DNA of 64,000 nt. Origin: Luteitalea sp. TBR-22. Lineage in GTDB: Bacteria; Acidobacteriota; Vicinamibacteria; Vicinamibacterales; Vicinamibacteraceae. The translations under genes were made by a program, and so were the position numbers. The DNA lies in assembly GCF_016865485.1 (NCBI RefSeq), contig NZ_AP024452.1, positions 5,478,501 to 5,542,500 of the forward strand. The letters are read 5' to 3'. This document shows, piece by piece, positions 58,206 through 64,000 of this stretch (within the stretch, counting starts at the first letter, position 1; each line of letters begins with the position of its first letter). The notes under the pieces are model-generated. The model was not told where the DNA came from. It saw only the letters and a program-made list of their open reading frames with translations, and did no database searches.

Positions 58206-59717
58206 TCAGTGCTGCCCCGTCGTCGCCGGGGTGCCCACCTTGCTGCCCGCGGGCCCCGTCGTCGCGGGCGCCGCCGTCGTCATCCCTTGCGGGGCCTGCA
58301 CGGCCGGTGGCGCCGGCGCGCCGCCCCGCAGCAACGCAATCTGCCCCTGTCGCGAGTAGTCGATCGAGATCGCCAGCAGACGCTCGGCCTCTTCCGGCGC
58401 GTGGAAGCCGACGGAGTTCTCGGCTTCCACGAAGTCGAGCAGGAACTGCGCCTGGCGCTGGAACGAGCGCGACGCCGCGAGCTGCGCGTCGGTGGCGCCC
58501 TTGGCGAGCGAGGCCTTCTGGTCGGCGATGAGCGCCATCAGCGCGTCCATCGCCCGGTTGCGCAGCCCGAACACGCGCTCCTGGATCGTCTGCGCACGCG
58601 CCTGCAGTTCGGCTTCCGACCACTTGTGGCACGTCTGGCAGGCGCGGTTGATGTTGAGCAGCGGGCTGCGGACCCAGTGGTCGCTGACCTTCAGGCCACC
58701 TTCGCGCTGGTAGGGCATGTGGCAGTCCGCGCAGGCGACACCGGAGCGCGCGTGGATGCCCTGGTTGTACATCTCGAACTCGGGATGCTGCGCCTTGAGC
58801 GTCCTCGCGCCGGTTTCGGCGTGCGTCCAGTCGGCAAAGCCTTCCTTCTCGTAGTAGGCGAGGATCTCGTCGCCCTTGATGCCATCGCGCCAGGGGTACG
58901 TGAGCCGCTTCTCGGGCCCCTTGAAGTAGTACTCGACGTGGCACTGTCCGCACACGTACGTGCGCATCTCCTGCCGGGTCGCCATCGTGTTGACGTCGTA
59001 GTTCTCGATGCCGGCCTTGGCCTTCACGAGCTTGATGCCTTCGAGGAAGCCGGGCCGCGTGACGCGCAACTGCATCGTCTTCGGCTCGTGGCAGTCGATG
59101 CAGGCGACCGGGTGCTCGACGAGCTTGCGAGCCTCGCCGAAGGGCATCCTGTTCATCATCTCGAAGCCCTTGATGAGGTCGCCGCCGCCAAGCTTCCGGT
59201 ACGGCACGTAGACCGACCCGTGGCAGTGGATGCACGTGCCTGGCTGCTTGGTCACGTGCTGGCGCTCGGTGTACGTCTGGTCCTCGAGCATGTAGGCGTG
59301 CCCGCGCTCCTCGCGGAAGTCCTTCGAGAACGCGTAGCCGGCCCACATCGTCCGGAGGCGTGGATCCTCGTCGAGTCGCGACTGCGCCACCACCGAGCGA
59401 GGATCGGCCGAGGTCGGCTGGTGCGGCACCGCCTCGCTGCCGCCGTAGCGCGTGCGCTGCTGGTCCACCGTGCGCTTGTAGCTGTCGTACTGGAACGGGA
59501 AGTTCTTGCCCCAGATCGCCGGGTCGACGGTGTCGTCGGTCAACTCGACGACGCGGAAGAAGGTGTCGCGCCCCTCCTGCTTGCGTTCGAAGATGTTGAC
59601 CAGCAGCGCCGTCACGCCGACGGCGATCGCCGCCGTCAGCACCACCGTCAGCACCAGCCACCGCCACGCCGGCCGGCCAGCGCCCGCTCCCTTGGTCCCG
59701 TCTTGCGTCGTCGTCAT
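58206..59717 (-). CDS. nrfA: Ammonia-forming cytochrome c nitrite reductase, CxxCH type
   Basis: The 503-residue protein has an N-terminal membrane anchor or signal (about 20-42) and five haem motifs: CIHCH 162-166, CIDCH 206-210, CGQCH 256-260, CADCH 329-333 and CQTCH 360-364. VEYYF with the active-site Tyr follows haem 3, and LKAQHPE (Lys308, Gln310, His311) supplies calcium ligands and the active-site His. In most NrfA the first motif is CxxCK; here it is CxxCH, the other known clade. It reduces nitrite to ammonium in the periplasm with six electrons from NrfH. Its ATG overlaps the nrfH stop by 4 nt. Confidence 0.93.
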   Translation of the reverse strand: MTTTQDGTKGAGAGRPAWRWLVLTVVLTAAIAVGVTALLVNIFERKQEGRDTFFRVVELTDDTVDPAIWGKNFPFQYDSYKRTVDQQRTRYGGSEAVPHQPTSADPRSVVAQSRLDEDPRLRTMWAGYAFSKDFREERGHAYMLEDQTYTERQHVTKQPGTCIHCHGSVYVPYRKLGGGDLIKGFEMMNRMPFGEARKLVEHPVACIDCHEPKTMQLRVTRPGFLEGIKLVKAKAGIENYDVNTMATRQEMRTYVCGQCHVEYYFKGPEKRLTYPWRDGIKGDEILAYYEKEGFADWTHAETGARTLKAQHPEFEMYNQGIHARSGVACADCHMPYQREGGLKVSDHWVRSPLLNINRACQTCHKWSEAELQARAQTIQERVFGLRNRAMDALMALIADQKASLAKGATDAQLAASRSFQRQAQFLLDFVEAENSVGFHAPEEAERLLAISIDYSRQGQIALLRGGAPAPPAVQAPQGMTTAAPATTGPAGSKVGTPATTGQH

Positions 59718-60193
59718 CGCAGGTGTCCTACCGAGTCGTGGCAGCGCACGCAGGCGACTGCCGGGTCGCCCGGGTGGCCGGTCGTGATGGCCGAGGTGAT
59801 CGGCGCATGGCACTTCTGGCAGGAGGCCTCGGCGATGTCCTTGTTGCGGCGTCCTGCACGGATGTGGTCGGGATACCAACCGGTCGTGAAGTAGAAGGAG
59901 TGCCAGAAGCCGTTGGTGGCCTTGGTCACGTACTTGGCCACGTGGCCGGCCGGCGTGTGGCAGTCGTTGCAGACCGCGACGGCGCGATGGCTCGAGCGCG
60001 TCCACCCCGCGTACTGCTCGTTCATCACATGGCAGTTGGCGCAGGCCGCGGGATCGTTGGTGAGGTAGCTGTAGCCCTTCGCGTACACGAACGTGTAGCT
60101 GCCGATCCCCACGACCACGCCGACGAGCGCCGAGAGCAGGAGCGCCCATCGCCACTGGAACGCCCAGCGGGACCGTGCAACGTTGGTCGTCAT
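59714..60193 (-). CDS. nrfH: Tetrahaem quinol dehydrogenase NrfH
   Basis: The 159-residue NapC/NirT-type protein has one N-terminal membrane helix (about 14-37) and four haem motifs at 51-55, 75-79, 125-129 and 148-152. The first is CANCHVM; the Met two residues after the His is the haem ligand known from NrfH. It takes electrons from menaquinol and passes them to NrfA. The order nrfH-nrfA with overlapping genes is the standard one. Divergent from the helical protein gene with 110 nt between starts, which should hold the nrf promoter; no FNR or NrfR site is evident to me. Confidence 0.92.
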   Translation of the reverse strand: MTTNVARSRWAFQWRWALLLSALVGVVVGIGSYTFVYAKGYSYLTNDPAACANCHVMNEQYAGWTRSSHRAVAVCNDCHTPAGHVAKYVTKATNGFWHSFYFTTGWYPDHIRAGRRNKDIAEASCQKCHAPITSAITTGHPGDPAVACVRCHDSVGHLR

Positions 60194-60303
60194 CGGCGCG
60201 CTCTCGAGGTCACGGTGTGCGTCACCATGCCTCACGAGGAAGGTTCGTCGCAAGCTCTGCCTCGCCCATCGGCAGGAGGCAATGCTCTTGCAGCGCGATC
60301 GGC

Positions 60304-60771
60304 ATGACGAACCATCCACTCTTCCGCACATGCCTGCTGGGCGCGGTGCTCTGCGCGACGCCCTGCGCGCCGTCATTGGCTCACGGGCAGCCAGCACGCT
60401 TGAGCGACGCACAGGTCGAGCACCTGCTCGAACGCATCGAGAAGGGCGCCGACCGGTTCCGCTCGTCGCTCGACAAGGCGCTCGACAAGAGCCGCGTCGA
60501 CGATTCGAAGCTCGAGGATCAGCTCAACGACTACATCGAGCGCTTCGAGGACGCCACCGATCGCCTCGAGAAGCGCTTCGACGACGACAAGGCGGTGTCG
60601 TCGGACGTGGAGGAGGTCCTGACGCGTGCCGCCGAGATCAACGGCCTGATGACGCGCTTCGAGTTCACCGAGCGCGCGCAGGGCGACTGGCGCCTGCTGC
60701 GCAACGATCTCGACGAGCTCGCGCGGGCCTATGGCGTGGCGTGGGAGTGGCGGGTCGCCGTGCGTCGGTGA
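60304..60771 (+). CDS. Secreted helical protein, unknown function
   Basis: The 155-residue protein has a signal peptide ending near AHGQPA. The mature part is entirely charged and helical with coiled-coil character (HLLERIEKGADRFRSSLDKA, then LEDQLNDYIERFEDATDRLEKRFDDD), and ends in LARAYGVAWEW. Similar small proteins recur in Acidobacteriota without known function. It is divergent from nrfHA. Confidence 0.7.
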   Translation: MTNHPLFRTCLLGAVLCATPCAPSLAHGQPARLSDAQVEHLLERIEKGADRFRSSLDKALDKSRVDDSKLEDQLNDYIERFEDATDRLEKRFDDDKAVSSDVEEVLTRAAEINGLMTRFEFTERAQGDWRLLRNDLDELARAYGVAWEWRVAVRR

Positions 60772-60822
60772 GGCCGCTGGTGCTGCGGGAATCGGCGCGC
60801 CGGTCGACCTGACGATCGACGG

Positions 60823-61059
60823 TTACTCGGCTGCGCGCCGGGGCTGGTGTGGAGCATCGACGGGCGGCGGTGCGTCGGCGACCGGCCCGGCGTCGGCGGC
60901 GAACGCCTCCAGCCAGTCCTCGCCGAACAGTTCGCACGGGTGCGGGCACCTGATCGTGCCGTTGCCGCAGACCATGTCGTCGGCCGGACAATAGCGATCG
61001 CAGCCCCAGCAGACCCGCTCAGGGTTCCTGGGGTGCAGGGGGATCCTGGGCGCTCCCAT
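60823..61059 (-). CDS. DUF3079 small cysteine-rich protein
   Basis: The 78-residue protein starts at the Met of MGAPRIPLHP; an upstream in-frame Met would add 18 residues outside the family. The core PERVCWGCDRYCPADDMVCG followed by CPHPCELFGEDWLE matches DUF3079 closely. Six cysteines suggest metal binding. Function unknown. It lies just downstream of the hybrid kinase gene on the same strand, 124 nt apart. Confidence 0.82.
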   Translation of the reverse strand: MGAPRIPLHPRNPERVCWGCDRYCPADDMVCGNGTIRCPHPCELFGEDWLEAFAADAGPVADAPPPVDAPHQPRRAAE

Positions 61060-61182
61060 GAAGCGATCGTGCGCCTCGGTCGCGGCGGCGGCAACCGGAA
61101 AGACTTCGCGCACGCGCCGGAAAATCCTGCAGGCCGGCGCCGCGATGTCTCGCTGGCAGACACCCTGACGGCCCGCCCGTCA

Positions 61183-64000
61183 TCACCGGGCCGGCGGCGC
61201 CGACGGCCGCACCCAGCGGTCGAGCATGGCGCGCAGGTCCGGCATCTGCACCGGCTTGCGGAGGTAGTCGTCCATGCCGCAGGCCAGGCAGCGCTCGCGG
61301 TCGACTTCCGTCGCGGCGGCGGTCATGGCGAGGATCGGGGGACGGGCTTCCCCGGGCAGCGCCCGGCGGATCTGCCGCGTCGCCTCGAAGCCATCCACCT
61401 CGGGCATGTGGCAATCCATCAGGATGGCCGCGTAGCTGCCCGACCGCGCCATCTGCACCGCCTCGCGGCCGTCGACCGCCACGTCGACCGAGTACCCGAG
61501 CTTCTCCAGCATCCGGACCGCCACCCGCTGGTTGACGGGATTGTCCTCGGCCACCAGCACACGACGCTGCGGCGACGGCTGCGCGGAGGCCGCGGCCGCG
61601 CCGGTATCGATCGCGAATGGTTGGGCCTCGGGCACGGCGCCGGCCGCGACGGCCGCCTGGACCGTGAACCAGAACTGCGAGCCGCGGCCCACCGCGCTGG
61701 TCACGCCGATGCGCCCGCCCATGCTCTCGACCAGCCCCTTCGAGATCGCCAGCCCGAGGCCGGTCCCGCCGAACCGGCGAGTCGTCGAGGCGTCGGCCTG
61801 GGAGAACTTCTGGAAGAGCAGTCGCTGCTTCTCCTCGGGGATGCCGATCCCCGTGTCCGTGACCTCGACGCGCAGGGTCACGCGCCCGTCGACGAGGCTG
61901 TCGGCGCTGACGCCCACGGTCACGCCCCCCGCCTCGGTGAACTTGATGGCGTTGCCCACCAGGTTGAACAGGACCTGCCGCAGCCGACCCGGGTCGATCA
62001 CGACGACCGTCGGCGTGCCCGGGGCGATGGTGGCCTCGAGCTGCAGCCCCTTGGCCTGCGCCTGCACGCCGAGCAGCGTCACGACCTCCTGGGCCAGGGC
62101 GCCGACGTCGCTCGACATCTGCTCCAGCACCACCCGGCCGGCCTCGATCTTCGAGAAGTCCAGGATGTCGTCGATCAGCCGCAGGAGCGCATGGCCCGAC
62201 CGGCCGATCATCTCCAGGTACTCGCGCTGTTCCTCGGTGAGCGACGTGCTCGACAGCAGGTTGGTCATGCCGAGCACGCCGTTCATCGGGGTGCGCAGCT
62301 CGTGGCTCATCATCGCCAGGAAGTCGCTCTTGCTGCGCGCGGCCTGCTCGGCCTGCTCGCGCGCGAACCGCAGGGTCTCCTCCGCCTGGCGTCGCTCGGT
62401 GATGTCGGTGCAGGTGCCCACCATCCGCAGCGGCGCCCCGTCGGGGCTGCGCGAGATCACGCGGCCGCGGCCGAGCACCCAGCGGTACGAGCCGTCGGGC
62501 ATGCGCGTGCGGTACTCGGACACATACTGCGCACGCGCGCCCGACAGGTGATCGTGAAGGTCCGCTCGCGCCGCCGCGACGTCGTCGGGGTGGATCAACC
62601 CGTACCACTCGTCGTCGCGCATCGTCCCGTCGGCGGCCTCGTAGCCGAGCATCTCGAAGAGTCGCCGCGACCCGTGCAGCACGCCCGCCTCGATGTCCCG
62701 GTCCCACACGCCGTCGTCGGTGCTCTCGATCGCGACCTTCCAGCGCGCCTCGGCCTCGAGCGCCGCGACCTCGGCGCGCACGCGCTCGGAGAGGTCGACG
62801 ATGACGCCGGTGATGTACCGGGCGCCGGCGCTGTCGAACCACGAGAGCGCGACCTCGGCCGGGAACTCCTCACCCGAGGCGCGCAGGCCGGTGATCGGGG
62901 TGGGGGCGCCCGCGGCGATGCGCCCCTGGCCGGCAAGGAACTTCTCCAGCCCCTCGCGGAAACGCTCGCGATCGGCCTCGGCCACGTACTGCATGCTGCT
63001 CGAGCCGACCAGCCGGGCGCGGGGCACGCCGAACATGGCCTCGGCAGCGGCGTTGGCGTAAGTGAAGCGGCCGTGGCTGTCGGTGAGCACGATGGCGACA
63101 CGCGCCGACTCGGTCACGGCGAGGAACGCGCCCTCGGACCGTGTCAGCGCGTCGTCCTTCTGCGCCACGAGGGCCTCGGCCTCGGAGCGCACGCGCCGCT
63201 GGGCGAGCAGCAGGAGGATGAGGCCGCCGTTGACGACGGCGGCGCCGAGTGCCACCGCGACCGGCATGGCTCGTTCGGCCGGCCGGTACCATCCGGGACC
63301 AGCAACCAGTTCCAGCGCCCACGACTGCCCCGCGGGGGCCAGCAGGCGCGACTCGTGGAAGGCACCGAGCGCCTGTCGGTCACGAGCGGCGCCGGCACGA
63401 TGCAGCACGGCACCGTCGCGCCCACGGAGGACGACCCCGAGGCCCTCGCGGTTGGCCGGTTCGGCCGCTGCCGCGAACTCGGAGACGTGGAACAGCAGGT
63501 AGACGAAGCCGACCAGTGAGGCACGGCGTTGTGCCACGCTGCCGAGGCTCTGCCCCGGAGCGTAGACCGGGAGAAACTGCACGAACACCGGGTCCGCGGC
63601 GCCATCGCCAGCCAGCCGCGCCGCCTCGACGACCACCGACTGGCCAGCTTCTGCCGCGAGCGAAAGCGTGGCCGCACGCGTCGCGTCGGTGGCGATGTCG
63701 AATCCGAGTGCCCGTTGATAGGCCGCCGACTCCGGCGCGAAGTAGGTGACCGGCAGGTGCTGGGGCAGGTTCGACGCCGGCGTGATCGCGAAGCCGGCCA
63801 TGCCCTCGCTGCGCAGCCTGGCCTCGAACGTCGCGACCTCGGCATGCGCGACGCGAGGCACGAAGCCGATGCCGACCACGCCGGGGACCTTGTCCCCGTT
63901 GCCCAGCGCGCCGACGTACTCGCGCCAGCGCTCGCGCGTGAGCTCGGGCGTGGCACGCACGAAGGCCGCCGCGCCGCGCAGCTCCGCCTCGTGGTCGCGA
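61183..64000 (-). CDS. CHASE-domain hybrid histidine kinase, N-terminus cut off
   Basis: The frame is open to the right edge; upstream of a GTG at 63960 it continues with RDHEAELRGAAAF, typical CHASE sequence, so the start lies outside. Present are most of the CHASE sensor domain, a membrane helix (VAVALGAAVVNGGLILLLLA), PAS with TDSHGRFTYANAAAEAMFG, a second PAS-PAC ending in VGTCTDITERR, the phosphoacceptor MSHELRTPMNG, the ATPase domain with VTDTGIGIPEE, and a C-terminal receiver with LMDCHMPEVDG. It is a membrane sensor for an extracytoplasmic small molecule, BarA/EvgS-like in its kinase core. Confidence 0.9.
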   Translation of the reverse strand, partial: RDHEAELRGAAAFVRATPELTRERWREYVGALGNGDKVPGVVGIGFVPRVAHAEVATFEARLRSEGMAGFAITPASNLPQHLPVTYFAPESAAYQRALGFDIATDATRAATLSLAAEAGQSVVVEAARLAGDGAADPVFVQFLPVYAPGQSLGSVAQRRASLVGFVYLLFHVSEFAAAAEPANREGLGVVLRGRDGAVLHRAGAARDRQALGAFHESRLLAPAGQSWALELVAGPGWYRPAERAMPVAVALGAAVVNGGLILLLLAQRRVRSEAEALVAQKDDALTRSEGAFLAVTESARVAIVLTDSHGRFTYANAAAEAMFGVPRARLVGSSSMQYVAEADRERFREGLEKFLAGQGRIAAGAPTPITGLRASGEEFPAEVALSWFDSAGARYITGVIVDLSERVRAEVAALEAEARWKVAIESTDDGVWDRDIEAGVLHGSRRLFEMLGYEAADGTMRDDEWYGLIHPDDVAAARADLHDHLSGARAQYVSEYRTRMPDGSYRWVLGRGRVISRSPDGAPLRMVGTCTDITERRQAEETLRFAREQAEQAARSKSDFLAMMSHELRTPMNGVLGMTNLLSSTSLTEEQREYLEMIGRSGHALLRLIDDILDFSKIEAGRVVLEQMSSDVGALAQEVVTLLGVQAQAKGLQLEATIAPGTPTVVVIDPGRLRQVLFNLVGNAIKFTEAGGVTVGVSADSLVDGRVTLRVEVTDTGIGIPEEKQRLLFQKFSQADASTTRRFGGTGLGLAISKGLVESMGGRIGVTSAVGRGSQFWFTVQAAVAAGAVPEAQPFAIDTGAAAASAQPSPQRRVLVAEDNPVNQRVAVRMLEKLGYSVDVAVDGREAVQMARSGSYAAILMDCHMPEVDGFEATRQIRRALPGEARPPILAMTAAATEVDRERCLACGMDDYLRKPVQMPDLRAMLDRWVRPSAPPAR

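Overview
The window is high-GC DNA (roughly 70% G+C by eye) with dense, mostly intact genes, long wrong-strand open frames and no rRNA, tRNA, CRISPR array, transposase or phage gene that I can see. Two Oar-type TonB-dependent receptors, a protein with the Acidobacterial VWFA-related domain, an M61 peptidase, a Ser/Thr kinase and several hybrid histidine kinases point to an Acidobacteriota chromosome. A Vicinamibacteria (Luteitalea-like) member is my best guess; this is inference from gene content, not a search result.

Layout. 1-9.4 kb: the 3' end of a TonB receptor, a Tat-signal methyltransferase with a VWFA-domain protein, a secreted protein, an LLM-type flavin oxidoreductase and a membrane glycosyltransferase with C-terminal TPRs. 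9.7-14.4 kb: a kinase/pseudokinase divergent from an M61 peptidase, then a phosphatidylcholine synthase with a small coiled-coil partner. 14.5-25.3 kb: a DNA-repair stretch (Lhr helicase, Nei-type glycosylase, Ada-type alkyltransferase) mixed with membrane proteins, an aminotransferase remnant, a TPR protein, a three-domain RidA protein and a cyclophilin. 25.4-30.5 kb: pilT, then an ABC exporter co-directional and tightly linked with a hybrid histidine kinase. 30.7-37.0 kb: a PLC-like phosphodiesterase, PdxH, a small secreted protein, and a LolA-like/TonB-receptor pair. 37.2-43.3 kb: a four-gene operon of flavoprotein, TraB/GumN protein, SurA-DsbA fusion lipoprotein and large hybrid kinase. 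43.5-52.9 kb: AI-2E-type transporter, APC permease and AddA/AddB-like helicase-nuclease. 53-60.2 kb: PPTase, DUF2721 protein, ECF sigma/anti-sigma operon, a beta-barrel protein and the ammonia-forming nitrite reductase pair nrfH-nrfA. 60.3-64 kb: a secreted helical protein, a DUF3079 protein and a CHASE-domain hybrid kinase running off the right edge.

The most unusual layer lies between and partly inside the genes. Most of the looser gene junctions carry short tandem arrays whose repeat length is almost always 7 nt, although the repeated word differs from site to site (GGGACRA, YYCTTCS, TGAGCCN, GGGCTCA, GACTCCC, GAAGGCR, TTTGAAA, CAAGGCC, GGTGCCC); a related 9-nt family (GGCATTCCC) also occurs. 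Some arrays form long inverted repeats. Some intrude on genes: inside lhr, inside the nei-like gene, and as the last codons of pcs. Separately, I find eight GTAG-headed palindromes of 24-26 nt resembling REP elements, two pairs of them in inverted, BIME-like arrangement, one supplying a stop codon and one lying inside a glycosyltransferase gene. These two repeat systems are my main candidates for something undescribed here. On the protein side the notable items are the kinase-pseudokinase fusion, the triple RidA protein with a changed third site, the Pcs-type phosphatidylcholine synthase, the CxxCH-type NrfA and the Tat-signal methyltransferase.
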